The notes under the pieces were generated by a model. The model ran no database searches. It worked only from the letters and a program-made list of their open reading frames with translations, and was not told the origin of the DNA. A DNA stretch of 64,000 nucleotides. Origin: Microbispora corallina. GTDB taxonomy: Bacteria; Actinomycetota; Actinomycetes; Streptosporangiales; Streptosporangiaceae. Each line of letters begins with the position of its first letter. Positions within the stretch are counted from its first letter, which is position 1. Made by a program: the position numbers and the translations under genes. Shown here one piece after another: positions 18,311-28,168 of this stretch. The stretch lies in contig NZ_BOOC01000023.1 of assembly GCF_016863035.1 (NCBI RefSeq), positions 62,001 through 126,000 of the forward strand, given 5' to 3'.

Positions 18311-18921
18311 GCCTTCTCGATCTCGCCCCCGTGGTGCCCGTCGTGGTCGTCGACGACGCGGAGACCGCCGTCCCCCTCGCCCGCGCGCTGGTCACGGGCG
18401 GGCTGCCGATGATCGAGATCACGCTGCGCACCCCGGCCGCGCTGGAGGCGGTCCGCCGGGTGGCCGCCGAGGTGCCCGAGGCCGTGGTGGGCGCCGGCAC
18501 GGTCCGCACCCCGGACGACGTCGAGGCGGCCGTCGAGGCGGGCGCCCGCTTCCTCGTCTCCCCCGGCACCACACCGGCCCTGCTCGCCGCGCTGCTCGGC
18601 TCCGGCGTGCTGTTCCTCCCGGGCGCGGCGACCGCCACCGAGGCGATGACCCTGGCCGAGCGCGGCATCAAGGAGATGAAGTTCTTCCCCGCGGAGGCCG
18701 CGGGCGGCGTCGCCTACCTCAAGTCGCTGGGCGGGCCGCTGCCCGACGTCCGCTTCTGCCCGACCGGCGGCGTCACGCCGCGGAACGCGCCGTCCTATCT
18801 GGCGCTGCCGAACGTCGGCTGCGTCGGCGGAAGCTGGCTGACCCCCGCCGACGCCCTGGCCTCCGGCGACTTCGGGCGGATCGAGAAGCTGGCGGCGGAG
18901 GCGGCCACGCTGCGCCCCTGA
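18307..18921 (+). CDS. eda: KDPG / 2-keto-4-hydroxyglutarate aldolase
   Basis: 204 residues, ATGA overlap with glk. The class I aldolase signatures are present: [26 protein letters not shown], the Schiff-base lysine in [12 protein letters not shown] and FCPTGGV. It cleaves KDPG to pyruvate and glyceraldehyde-3-phosphate and closes the pathway. It is the last gene of the operon; a strong hairpin follows at 19021-19056. Confidence 0.96.
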   Translation: MSLLDLAPVVPVVVVDDAETAVPLARALVTGGLPMIEITLRTPAALEAVRRVAAEVPEAVVGAGTVRTPDDVEAAVEAGARFLVSPGTTPALLAALLGSGVLFLPGAATATEAMTLAERGIKEMKFFPAEAAGGVAYLKSLGGPLPDVRFCPTGGVTPRNAPSYLALPNVGCVGGSWLTPADALASGDFGRIEKLAAEAATLRP

Positions 18922-19020
18922 CCGGCACACCCTCCAGACCTCGCCGGCCGAGCCACCCTCCCTCGGCGGAGCCGGCGGCCATGCTCGTGGCCGCGACCCG
19001 GCACCACGTTCATGGATTTC

Positions 19021-19056
19021 GGGCCCGCGACCGTCTCACCCGCCGGTCGCGGGCCC
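19021..19056. terminator. bidirectional terminator between eda and pfkB-like gene
   Basis: GGGCCCGCGACCG and CGGTCGCGGGCCC form a perfect 13-bp stem with a 10-base loop, followed by TTT on the + strand. It serves the convergent eda operon and the leftward sugar operon. Its right arm lies inside the last codons of the pfkB-like gene, so stop codon and terminator overlap. Confidence 0.85.
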
Positions 19057-19914
19057 TTTCCACGGGTCCTCGTGGGTGCCCTCGACCGTGCACGCGTGCG
19101 CCCCGGCGAGCCCGCCCAGCCGTACGCACTCCTCCAGTGGGCGGCCGGAGAGCCTGCCGTACAGGAAGCCGGAGACGAACGCGTCGCCCGCGCCGTTGGT
19201 GTCGGCCACCGGGCCGGGCAGCGGTTGCGCCGGGAAGTGCCGGATCTCGCCGCTCTCGCCGAGCACGTGGCATCCCCGGGCGCCGTCCGTGCACACCACG
19301 GTCGAGGCCCGGCCGCGGTCCGCGATCGAGCGCATGACCGCGTCCCGGCGGGCGCCGAGCGCGGCCGCGGACAGGAACACCAGGTCGGAGTTGCCGGCGA
19401 AGTCACGGTGGTGGTCGTTCTCGCCGTCCCAGTCGTGCAGGTCGGTGGAGGTCGGCGTGCCGGGCGGGATGTCCGCGTAGACGTGCCGGCAGAAGTCGGT
19501 GATCGACACGTGCACGTGCCGCGCCTCACGGAGGGCGGGCAGGTAGAGGTCGCGCGGCAGCCGCTCACCCGGCGACGGCCGCGGGTCGAACAGCGACAGC
19601 CGCCGTCCCGCCGGGTCGACGAGCAGGACACTGCGCCGCGTGCCCGCCTCCGCCCGCGCGAAGGCGAAGCCGACGCCGCGCGACGACAGGTGCGCCCGGA
19701 TCAGCGCGCCCTGCGGGTCGTCGCCGACGAGGTCGACCAGGAGCACCCGCAGGCCGAGGGCGTGGCAGCCGAGCGCCACCCCCGCGCCGGTGTTGCCGAT
19801 GCGGTCCAGGACGGGCGGGACGGCGTAGGTGTCGGCGTACGGCAGGGGCAGCGCGGGAACCCGGACGGTGGTGTCGACGCCGGAGCCCCCGACGACGAGG
19901 ACGTCCACGGTCAC
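19036..19914 (-). CDS. PfkB-family carbohydrate kinase
   Basis: 292 residues from GTG 19914, which forms a GTGA overlap with the upstream lacI stop; the frame stays open further upstream but without family similarity. PfkB signatures: N-terminal VVGGSGVDTTVRVP, the IGNTGAGVALGCHALG glycine motif, and the C-terminal DTNGAGDAFVSGF with the catalytic Asp and anion hole. It phosphorylates a sugar or nucleoside; the substrate is not defined by these motifs. As the last gene of the malEFG-GH13-lacI operon it may act on a product of alpha-glucoside breakdown. Confidence 0.88.
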   Translation of the reverse strand: MTVDVLVVGGSGVDTTVRVPALPLPYADTYAVPPVLDRIGNTGAGVALGCHALGLRVLLVDLVGDDPQGALIRAHLSSRGVGFAFARAEAGTRRSVLLVDPAGRRLSLFDPRPSPGERLPRDLYLPALREARHVHVSITDFCRHVYADIPPGTPTSTDLHDWDGENDHHRDFAGNSDLVFLSAAALGARRDAVMRSIADRGRASTVVCTDGARGCHVLGESGEIRHFPAQPLPGPVADTNGAGDAFVSGFLYGRLSGRPLEECVRLGGLAGAHACTVEGTHEDPWKGPATGG

Positions 19915-20933
19915 CGGTTGACGAGCGGGCCCGAGCTGGTGGACCCGCGGACCACCAGCTCCGGCTGGTAGATCAGCTCGACGTGCTTGGAAGGGGTGCC
20001 GCCGATCTCCTCCAGCAGGGTCTCGACGGCGGCCGCGGCCATCGCGCCGATCGGCTTGCGCACCGTGGTCAGCGGCGGGTCGGTGAACGCCATCAGCGGC
20101 GAGTCGTCGAAGCCGACCACCGACACGTCGCCCGGGACCGACAGCCCGCGCTCCCGGGCCGCGCGGATCGCGCCGAGGGCCATGAGGTCGCTGGCGCAGA
20201 AGATCCCGGTGCAGCCGCGGTCGATGAGCGCCCCGGCGGCCGCCTGGCCGCCCTCGACCGAGAACAGCGAGTGCTGGATCAGCTCGTCGACGCCGGACAA
20301 CCCGAGGAGCTGGGCCATCGTCTGGCGGAAGCCCTCGATCTTGCGGATGACCGGGACGAAGCGGCGCTGGCCCAGGGCGAGCCCGACCCGCTCGTGCCCG
20401 AGGTCGACCAGGTGCTGGACGGCGAGACGGGCCGCGAGCCGGTCGTCGGGCGAGATGAACGGCGCGGGGATGCCCTCGTTGTACCCGTCCACCAGCACGA
20501 TCGGCAGGCCCCGGTCGGTGAGCCGGGTGTAGCGGTCCATCCGGGCGGTGGTGTCGGCGTGCAGGCCCGACACGAACACGATGCCGGAGACGCCGCGGTC
20601 GAGCAGCATCTCGGTGAACTCGTCCTCGGGGGCGCCGCCGGGTTCCTGGGTGCACAGGATCGGGGTGTAGCCGTGCTGGGTGAGCGCCTTCTCCACCGCC
20701 TGCGCGAAGGCCGGGAAGATCGGGTTGCCCAGCTCGGGGATGACCAGGCCGATCAGGCCGTTGCTGCGCTGGCGCAGCCGCTGCGGGCGTTCGTACCCCA
20801 TCAGGTCGAGCGCGGTCAGCACGGCCTGGCGGGTGGAGGCCGACACCCCCGCCTTGCCGTTCAGCACCCGGCTCACCGTCGCCTCGCTGACTCCCGCCTG
20901 AGCCGCGATGTCCGCGAGCCGCGTGTTGTTCAT
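19911..20933 (-). CDS. malR: LacI-family repressor of the alpha-glucoside operon
   Basis: About 340 residues; ATG 20933 gives MNNTRLADIAAQAG, a standard LacI opening (a GTG at 20942 would add three residues). The helix-turn-helix with hinge is TRLADIAAQAGVSEATVSRV followed by LNGK, and the rest is a periplasmic-binding-like effector domain ending in a normal DNA-distal region. It sits 3' of malE-malF-malG-GH13 in the same direction, the place of MalR in Streptomyces. A 20-bp element shared by the malE and pullulanase promoters is its candidate operator. Confidence 0.85.
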   Translation of the reverse strand: MNNTRLADIAAQAGVSEATVSRVLNGKAGVSASTRQAVLTALDLMGYERPQRLRQRSNGLIGLVIPELGNPIFPAFAQAVEKALTQHGYTPILCTQEPGGAPEDEFTEMLLDRGVSGIVFVSGLHADTTARMDRYTRLTDRGLPIVLVDGYNEGIPAPFISPDDRLAARLAVQHLVDLGHERVGLALGQRRFVPVIRKIEGFRQTMAQLLGLSGVDELIQHSLFSVEGGQAAAGALIDRGCTGIFCASDLMALGAIRAARERGLSVPGDVSVVGFDDSPLMAFTDPPLTTVRKPIGAMAAAAVETLLEEIGGTPSKHVELIYQPELVVRGSTSSGPLVNR

Positions 20934-20993
20934 GAGCATCACTTTAGGTCGTGCCCCTCAGATCTTCTGCCGTTGCGGTTCTCCCGCGGGCCC

Positions 20994-22613
20994 TCACCGA
21001 TCCGTCCCGGCCGCCCACCAGGTGGCCGAGTCGGGCGCGAGCCTGACGACGCCGCCGGCCGTGTCCGGCCCGCCGCTGGCCAGCAGCAGCTCGCCGGGGG
21101 CCGGCCCGATCTCGACCCACTCCGGCGTCATGTTCATCAGGAACGTGAACCCGTGCCCGCGGGTGAAGGCGAGCGTGCCGCGCGGCCCGTCCAGCCACGT
21201 CAGCGTGCCGTCGCCGAGGCCCGGGTGTTCGCGCCGCATCGTCAGGGCCGCCCGGTAGAGGGCGAGGGTGGAGGCGCCGTCGCGCTGCTGGGCCTCGACG
21301 CTGAGGTCCCGCCACCCCGGAGGCACCGGGAGCCAGCTCTCGTAGATGCCGGGAGGGGCGAAGCCGAGCGTGGGGTCGCCGGCGGCCGTCCACGGCAGCG
21401 GCACCCGGCAGCCGTCGCGCCCGCTGTCGGGGTCGCGCAGCCGCTGCGGGTCGCGCAGGTAGTGCTCGGGCAGGTCGAGCACCTCCGGCAGCCCGAGCTC
21501 CTCGCCCTGGTAGACGTACGCCGAGCCGGGCAGCGCGAACATCAGCAGCGCGGCGGCCCTGGCCCGGCGCAGGCCGCGCTCCCCTCCGCCGTACCGGGTG
21601 ACGTGGCGCTTCACGTCGTGGTTGGACAGCACCCACGTCGAGGGGGCGCCGACCAGGGCGGCCGTGCGCAGCGACTCGTCGACCACCGCGCGGAAGCGGG
21701 TCGCGTCCCACGGGGTCTTCAGGAAGTGGAAGTTGAACGCCTGGTGCAGCTCGTCGGGCCGGACGTAGTTGGCCAGCCGCTCGGGGGAGGGCGCCCACGC
21801 CTCGGCGACGCCGATCCGCTCCCCGTCGTAGGAGTCGAGGATCCGGCGCCACGACCGGTGGATCTCGTGCACGCCGTCCTGGTCGAAGAACGGCACGACC
21901 TGGGCGCCGATCAGCTCGGCCTGGCCGAGCCGCCCGACGTCCGGCAGGCCGGGCGCCTTGACCATGCCGTGGGCCACGTCGATCCGGAAGCCGTCCACCC
22001 CGAGGTCGAGCCAGAACCGCAGCACGTCGGCGAACTCGGCGTGCACCTCGGGGTGCTCCCAGTTCAGGTCGGGCTGCTCGGGCGCGAACAGGTGGAGGTA
22101 CCACTGGCCGTCGGGAACCCTGGTCCAGGCGGGGCCGCCGAAGATGGACTCCCAGTCGTTCGGCGGGAGCGCGCCGTCCGGGCCCTTGCCGTCCCGGAAG
22201 ATGTAGCGCTCCCGCTCCCGGCCGCCCGGTCCGGCGGCCAGGGCGGCCGCGAACCAGGGGTGCCGGTCGGAGGTGTGGTTCGGCACGACGTCCACGATGA
22301 TCCGCAGGCCCAGCGCGTGGGCCTCCTCGATCAGCGCCGTGGCGTCGGCGAGCGACCCGAAGATCGGGTCGACGTCGCGGTAGTCCGCCACGTCGTACCC
22401 GAAGTCGGCCATGGGCGAGGGGTAGAACGGGGTCAGCCAGACGGCGTCCGCACCGAGCTCGGCCAGGTACGGCAGGCGGCTGCGCACCCCCGGGAGGTCC
22501 CCCACGCCGTCGCCGTTGCCGTCCGCGAAGCTGCGCACGTACACCTGGTAGATCACGGCGTCGCGCCACCATCGGGTGGCGACCACCGGCGGCTGGACGG
22601 CGACTTCGGTCAT
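20994..22613 (-). CDS. GH13 alpha-glucosidase (oligo-1,6-glucosidase type)
   Basis: 539 residues from ATG 22613 (MTEVAVQPP), with GGGGGA 5 bp upstream. It starts with the family hallmark WWRDAVIYQVYVRSFADGNG, then VVPNHTSDRHPWF, the nucleophile in FRIDVAHGMVK, the acid/base in IGVAEAWAP and LSNHDVKRH. There is no signal peptide, so it hydrolyses imported malto- or isomalto-oligosaccharides in the cytoplasm. It lies 26 bp after malG. Trehalose or sucrose hydrolysis cannot be excluded. Confidence 0.93.
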   Translation of the reverse strand: MTEVAVQPPVVATRWWRDAVIYQVYVRSFADGNGDGVGDLPGVRSRLPYLAELGADAVWLTPFYPSPMADFGYDVADYRDVDPIFGSLADATALIEEAHALGLRIIVDVVPNHTSDRHPWFAAALAAGPGGRERERYIFRDGKGPDGALPPNDWESIFGGPAWTRVPDGQWYLHLFAPEQPDLNWEHPEVHAEFADVLRFWLDLGVDGFRIDVAHGMVKAPGLPDVGRLGQAELIGAQVVPFFDQDGVHEIHRSWRRILDSYDGERIGVAEAWAPSPERLANYVRPDELHQAFNFHFLKTPWDATRFRAVVDESLRTAALVGAPSTWVLSNHDVKRHVTRYGGGERGLRRARAAALLMFALPGSAYVYQGEELGLPEVLDLPEHYLRDPQRLRDPDSGRDGCRVPLPWTAAGDPTLGFAPPGIYESWLPVPPGWRDLSVEAQQRDGASTLALYRAALTMRREHPGLGDGTLTWLDGPRGTLAFTRGHGFTFLMNMTPEWVEIGPAPGELLLASGGPDTAGGVVRLAPDSATWWAAGTDR

Positions 22614-22639
22614 GGGGATCCCCCGATTCTCATATAGGG

Positions 22640-23518
22640 TCACGCCTTCGTGGCGCCGGACGTGAGGCCGGTCACGAGATGGCGCTGGACGAGCAGGAAG
22701 ACGGCGGCCGCCGGGATCGCGATCAGCACGGACGCGGCCGTGAGCAGCCCCCACTCCGCCTTGTGCTGGCCGACGAACTGGCTGAGGCCGACCGCGAGCG
22801 TGTACTTGTCGTCGCCGGTCATGAACGCCGTGGCGTACGCGACCTCGGCCCAGGCGGTGAGGAACGAGTAGAACGCGGCGACCGCCAGCCCCGGTTTGGC
22901 CAGCGGCAGGATCAGCCGCCAGAACGTGCCGAACGGGGTCAGGCCGTCCACCCGTCCCGCCTCGTCGATCGACGCCGGGACCGTGTCGAAGTAGCCCTTC
23001 ATCATCCACGCGCAGAACGGGATGGTCGTGGTGAGGTAGGTGATGACCAGCGAGGGCAACTGGTTGATCAGCCCGAGGCCGGCCATGAGGTTGTAGATCG
23101 GCACGATCAGGATGGCCACCGGGAACATCTGGATCACCAGCAGCATCCACATGACCGAGCGGAACCCGGGGAAGCGGAACCGGCTCACGGCGTACCCGGT
23201 GCTGGCCGACAGCAGGACGCTGATCACCGCGGTGGCCAGCGAGACGACGACCGAGTTGCCGGCCCAGGTGAGGAACCGGGTCTCGCCGAGCACCTGCGCG
23301 TAGTTGGCGAACGTGGGCTGCTCGATCGGCGAGACCGAGGCCGTCTCGATGACGGCCCGCGGCTTGAGCGAGGTCAGCACCAGCCAGGCGACCGGGAAGA
23401 CCGACACGATGCTCGCCGCGATCAGCGTGAGGTGCAGGGCGGCCGACTTCAGCGGCGTGCGGGAGTCCCGTCCCCCGGCCTTGGCGCGCGTGGCGGGCGG
23501 GGCCGCGGCCGGGCTCAC
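22640..23518 (-). CDS. malG: ABC sugar permease, MalG type
   Basis: 292 residues. GTG 23518 overlaps the malF stop (GTGA); GTG 23521 is an alternative. Six membrane segments and the inner-membrane EAA-loop signature PASIDEAGRVDGLTPFGTFWRLILPLA (split: EAGRVDG...LPLA) that contacts the ATPase are present. With MalF it forms the channel of a CUT1 importer for maltodextrins. It lies upstream of the cytoplasmic glucosidase. Confidence 0.93.
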   Translation of the reverse strand: MSPAAAPPATRAKAGGRDSRTPLKSAALHLTLIAASIVSVFPVAWLVLTSLKPRAVIETASVSPIEQPTFANYAQVLGETRFLTWAGNSVVVSLATAVISVLLSASTGYAVSRFRFPGFRSVMWMLLVIQMFPVAILIVPIYNLMAGLGLINQLPSLVITYLTTTIPFCAWMMKGYFDTVPASIDEAGRVDGLTPFGTFWRLILPLAKPGLAVAAFYSFLTAWAEVAYATAFMTGDDKYTLAVGLSQFVGQHKAEWGLLTAASVLIAIPAAAVFLLVQRHLVTGLTSGATKA

Positions 23519-24477
23519 CACGCCTCCCCCTGCTGACGGAGGGCCCGGCGGTAGACCGTGGCCATGACCACGAGCAGGGCGAGGATGACCAGGCCCCACG
23601 CCGCGGAGCCGGCGTAGTCCCTGATGCCCTCGAAGGCCTGCCGGTAGGCGTACGTCACGAGGATCTCCGTGGATCCGGCCGGCCCTCCGCGGGTGAGCAG
23701 GAAGATGACCGGGAACTGGTTGAACGTCCAGATCGTGCCGAGCAGCACCACCGTGCTCAGGACGGGGCGCAGCCCGGGGACCGTGATGTGCCGGAACCGC
23801 TGCCAGGCCGAGGCGCCGTCCACCTCGGCGGCCTCGTACAGCTCGCGCGGGATCCCCTGCAGCCCGCCGAGCAGGGCGAGCATCATGAACGGCACGCCGA
23901 GCCAGACGTTGCACGCGATGACCGAGACCTTGGCCCAGAACGGGTCGTCGAGCCAGCTGATCCCGGCGAACCCGGCGGCCCTGAGCATCGCGTTGACCAC
24001 GCCGAACTCGCCGTTCAGCAGGTAGCGCCAGATGAACGCGGACACGAACGCCGGGACGGCCCACGGCAGCACGAGCAGCATGCGGTACAGCGCCCGCAGC
24101 CGCATCGGCCGGTTCAGCAGCAGCGCGAGGCCGAGCCCGATGCCCACGTGCAGGGCGACGCACACGAGGGTCCAGACGACGGTCCACGCCAGCCGGCCGA
24201 GGAACGTGGACGACGTCAGGATGTCGGCGTAGTTCCGCAGCCCCACGAACTCGTACGTCGCGGGGATCACGTTCATCCCGATCGTGCGGCCCATGGTGGC
24301 CTCGGTCGCGTCGGTGAGCGACAGGTAGACGCCGCGGACGAGGGGGTAGCCGACCAGCACCAGCGTCACGATGACGACCGGCGCGACCATCGCCCAGGCG
24401 TACCAGTGGCGCGACAGGAGACGCCGCGCCCCGGAGCGGGGCGCGGCCCTCCTCGCCGCGACGACGTCAGCCGCCAT
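23515..24477 (-). CDS. malF: ABC sugar permease, MalF type
   Basis: 320 residues with about six membrane segments and the EAA loop YEAAEVDGASAWQRFRHITVP near the C-terminus (residues ~215-235). The length is that of short CUT1 MalF proteins lacking the large E. coli periplasmic loop. It starts 3 bp after the malE stop, so the transporter genes are tightly coupled. Confidence 0.93.
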   Translation of the reverse strand: MAADVVAARRAAPRSGARRLLSRHWYAWAMVAPVVIVTLVLVGYPLVRGVYLSLTDATEATMGRTIGMNVIPATYEFVGLRNYADILTSSTFLGRLAWTVVWTLVCVALHVGIGLGLALLLNRPMRLRALYRMLLVLPWAVPAFVSAFIWRYLLNGEFGVVNAMLRAAGFAGISWLDDPFWAKVSVIACNVWLGVPFMMLALLGGLQGIPRELYEAAEVDGASAWQRFRHITVPGLRPVLSTVVLLGTIWTFNQFPVIFLLTRGGPAGSTEILVTYAYRQAFEGIRDYAGSAAWGLVILALLVVMATVYRRALRQQGEAW

Positions 24478-24480
24478 CGG

Positions 24481-25773
24481 TCACAGGCTCCAGCCCTTGA
24501 GGATGCCCTGGTAGGCGGTGGCGACGTCCTTCAGCATGGGCTCGGTGGCCGTCTGCCCGGCGGCCAGCTTCTGGTAGCCGTCGACCAGCGGCTGGAACAG
24601 GGAGGCCGCCTCCGGGATCCACGGGCGCTCGACGGCCGACTCCATCGGCTTCTGCCACTGGGCGATCTTCGGGTTGGCCGTGGCCTCCGGCGAGCTGTAG
24701 GCCGGCTGGCGGGTGGGCAGCAGGCCCAGCTTGCCGGCGATCTTGGCCTGGTTCTCGGCCGAGTCCATGAACGCCACGAACAGGTAGGACGCCGCGAGGT
24801 TCTTCGAGCCGGCGTAGACGGTGTAGTCGTGCCCGCCGACCGGCGCGCCCGACTTCACCGACCCGGCCGGGACCGGAGCCACGCCGAAGTTGTCCGGGTT
24901 GTCCTTGAAGACCTTGCCGCCAAGGTTGTCGGAGTTCGACCACGGCCCGTTGAAGATCATGGCGACCTTGCCGTCCTTGAAGGCGGTCTCCGCGTTCGTG
25001 TAGCTGTCCTGCAGGGCCGGCTTGGCCGTCGCGCCGGACGTGATCAGGTCCTCGACGATCTTCACCCCCGCGACGGACTGCGGCGAGGAGATGGTGATCT
25101 TCTTGTTCGGCACGTCCACGAAGTCGCCGCCCTCGCCGTAGATGAACGGCAGCAGGAAGTAGGCGTCCACGTTCAGCGCGAGACCGTCGGCCCCCGTCTT
25201 GGACTTGACGTCGAGGGCGACCTTCTTCAGGTCGGCCATGGTGGCCGGAGGGGCGTCGTAGCCCGCCTTCTTCAGTAGCTCCTTGTTGTACAGGAGGCCC
25301 AGGGTGTCGGTCACCTGCGGCACGCCGTACGTCTTGCCGTTGAACTTGCCGCTGGCGGCGGGCGAGGCGAGGAACTCCTCGGGCTTGACCAGCGCGGGGG
25401 TGCCGTCCAGCGGCGCGAGGTAGCCCAGCGAGGCGAACTCCGAGACCCAGCCGACGTCGGTCCGCAGCACGTCGGGCGCCCCGGCCCCCGACTGCGCGGC
25501 CGTCTTGAACTTGTCGCGCGCGTTGGCGAACGGCACGTTGACGTAGTTCACCTTGATCTTCGGGTACTTGGCCTCGAAGTCCTTGATCAGGTCCTGGAAG
25601 GCCGGCGCCTCGTTGGTGGCGTCGGAGGTGTCCCACCAGGTGACCTGGCCCGAGACCTGGTCCGGGGCGACGCTCGTGGCCGGGGCGGAACTCGTGTCGG
25701 AACTGCTGCCGCAGGCGGAGACCGCCAGGGCGAGCGCCGCGGCGACCGCCGCGGCAGGGATGACTCGCCGCAT
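24481..25773 (-). CDS. malE: maltodextrin-binding lipoprotein
   Basis: 430 residues. A signal peptide with lipobox LAVSAC at ~16-21 (lipidated Cys21) places it on the outer face of the membrane. The mature part is a solute-binding protein of CUT1 importers (VTWWDTSDATNEAPAF, NGKTYGVPQVTDTLGLLYNK, MIFNGPWS). AAGGAG lies ~10 bp before ATG 25773. It is the first gene of the leftward operon; the shared operator-like element lies 71-90 bp upstream. Maltodextrin as ligand follows from the neighbours, not from binding residues. Confidence 0.9.
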   Translation of the reverse strand: MRRVIPAAAVAAALALAVSACGSSSDTSSAPATSVAPDQVSGQVTWWDTSDATNEAPAFQDLIKDFEAKYPKIKVNYVNVPFANARDKFKTAAQSGAGAPDVLRTDVGWVSEFASLGYLAPLDGTPALVKPEEFLASPAASGKFNGKTYGVPQVTDTLGLLYNKELLKKAGYDAPPATMADLKKVALDVKSKTGADGLALNVDAYFLLPFIYGEGGDFVDVPNKKITISSPQSVAGVKIVEDLITSGATAKPALQDSYTNAETAFKDGKVAMIFNGPWSNSDNLGGKVFKDNPDNFGVAPVPAGSVKSGAPVGGHDYTVYAGSKNLAASYLFVAFMDSAENQAKIAGKLGLLPTRQPAYSSPEATANPKIAQWQKPMESAVERPWIPEAASLFQPLVDGYQKLAAGQTATEPMLKDVATAYQGILKGWSL

Positions 25774-26087
25774 GTGTGGTGCACTCCTTGCTCAGGGGGA
25801 TTTATGGCGGAACGTACAGCCGGGCGCGTCACCGTGAAAGCCCTTACAGAAACTTTCAGCAAATTCGTTACCTTTGACGGCCTGCCGGGCGCATCCCGAA
25901 GGTCATGAGCAGGCCCTGACAAAAGACTTTCAAATAGGGAAAGTTTGCAGTAACCGTAAGTTGCGAGCAGATGCCGGATTCTTCACGACACGTATGGACA
26001 CGGGTGCCCGCAACGCGATGTACTACCTCATCAATCACACCGAAGGCTGGGGATCCGGGCGTGCCTGCCCGGGAGGAACGAGCTTGC
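25774..26087. promoter_or_regulatory. divergent malE / ABC ATPase promoter region
   Basis: 314 bp without a gene, AT-richer than its surroundings. It holds the candidate MalR operator at 25844-25863, a second partial ACTTTCA at 25926-25932, and an inverted-like GAAAGTTTGCAGTAAC at 25939-25954. Repeated ACTTTCA/TTTGCAG half-sites suggest more than one repressor site serving both directions. I found no riboswitch-like structure. Confidence 0.6.
25844..25863. promoter_or_regulatory. candidate MalR operator, malE copy
   Basis: TTACAGAAACTTTCAGCAAA, matching 17 of 20 positions with the element upstream of the pullulanase gene at 28111-28130; the last 13 bases AACTTTCAGCAAA are identical. Shared presence before two alpha-glucan genes and the linked lacI gene support operator function. 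Confidence 0.6.
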
Positions 26088-27377
<1,290 letters not shown>

Positions 27378-27399
27378 TCCTCGCCGTCCGGGCGATTGT

Positions 27400-28020
27400 T
27401 CACGCCGTACGGCTCACCCCCGCCCGGGCGAGCACGCAGACGATCTCGACGAGGCGGACGACCTTGTCCACCTCGGCCCGGTGGAACGCGGGCCCCTGTG
27501 ACCGCGCCACCACCAGATGCACGCCGTCCATCGGCACGCTGACGAGATGAAGGCCGCCCTCGCTGAACGAGGCCGGCCGCAGGGGGGTGAGGTCGGCGGC
27601 GGGCACGGTCTCCGGCGCCTGCCAGCTGCCGTGCACGACCTCCCCGGTGGAGCTGTCGACCGCGACCGCCCACTCCGCGCTGACGAGATCGGGGACGGCG
27701 TCCACGAGCGCGAGATACGCCCGGTCGGGCTCCCCCGCCACGTGCCCGAGCAGGTCGTAGTCGGGGCTGGTGCCGGGCGCCTCGCGGGTCGGCCACACGG
27801 CCTCGACCCGCGTGCCGGGGACGACGCCGATCCGCTCGCGCAGCTCGCCGGGCTCGAACAGCCCCGACCAGGAGACCGTGAAGTCGTCCACCGCCCGGCC
27901 CGACTGCCGTTCGAGCACCGTCACCTGCAGGATGTCGGCTCCCATCACCCCGAACGCGCGCGCCACCTGGCCGAGCACTCCGGGCCGGTCGGGGAGCGAG
28001 ACGCGCAGCCGCAGCAACAT
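27400..28020 (-). CDS. ACT-domain protein
   Basis: 206 residues. The N-terminal ~75 residues form an ACT domain (MLLRLRVSLPDRPGVLGQVARAFGVMGADILQV, split: VSLPDRPGVLGQVARAFG), the fold that binds amino acids in regulatory proteins. The rest (~80-206) contains a DRAYLALVDAVPDLVSAEWA helix-strand pattern and no recognisable catalytic motif. It is a single gene convergent with the ATPase (22-bp gap) and divergent from the pullulanase gene. Related actinomycete proteins are annotated only as ACT-domain regulators; ligand and target are unknown. Confidence 0.8.
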   Translation of the reverse strand: MLLRLRVSLPDRPGVLGQVARAFGVMGADILQVTVLERQSGRAVDDFTVSWSGLFEPGELRERIGVVPGTRVEAVWPTREAPGTSPDYDLLGHVAGEPDRAYLALVDAVPDLVSAEWAVAVDSSTGEVVHGSWQAPETVPAADLTPLRPASFSEGGLHLVSVPMDGVHLVVARSQGPAFHRAEVDKVVRLVEIVCVLARAGVSRTA

Positions 28021-28110
28021 CCCCCATCACCTCCACCTTGTGCGACACCAACAGTGTCGGACACAGGTTTCGAGCCTGTTACGGCGGTGGGTCACGGAAC
28101 GGCTGCAATG

Positions 28111-28130
28111 TTTCTGGAACTTTCAGCAAA
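28111..28130. promoter_or_regulatory. candidate MalR operator, pullulanase copy
   Basis: TTTCTGGAACTTTCAGCAAA, 38 bp before the pullulanase ATG, 17/20 identical to the malE-side element. CCTTGCACG follows at once. The position, over or just after the promoter, suits a repressor site. Confidence 0.6.
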
Positions 28131-28168
28131 ACCTTGCACGAGGTGGGGCTCGCCAGTACGTTCCGGGC

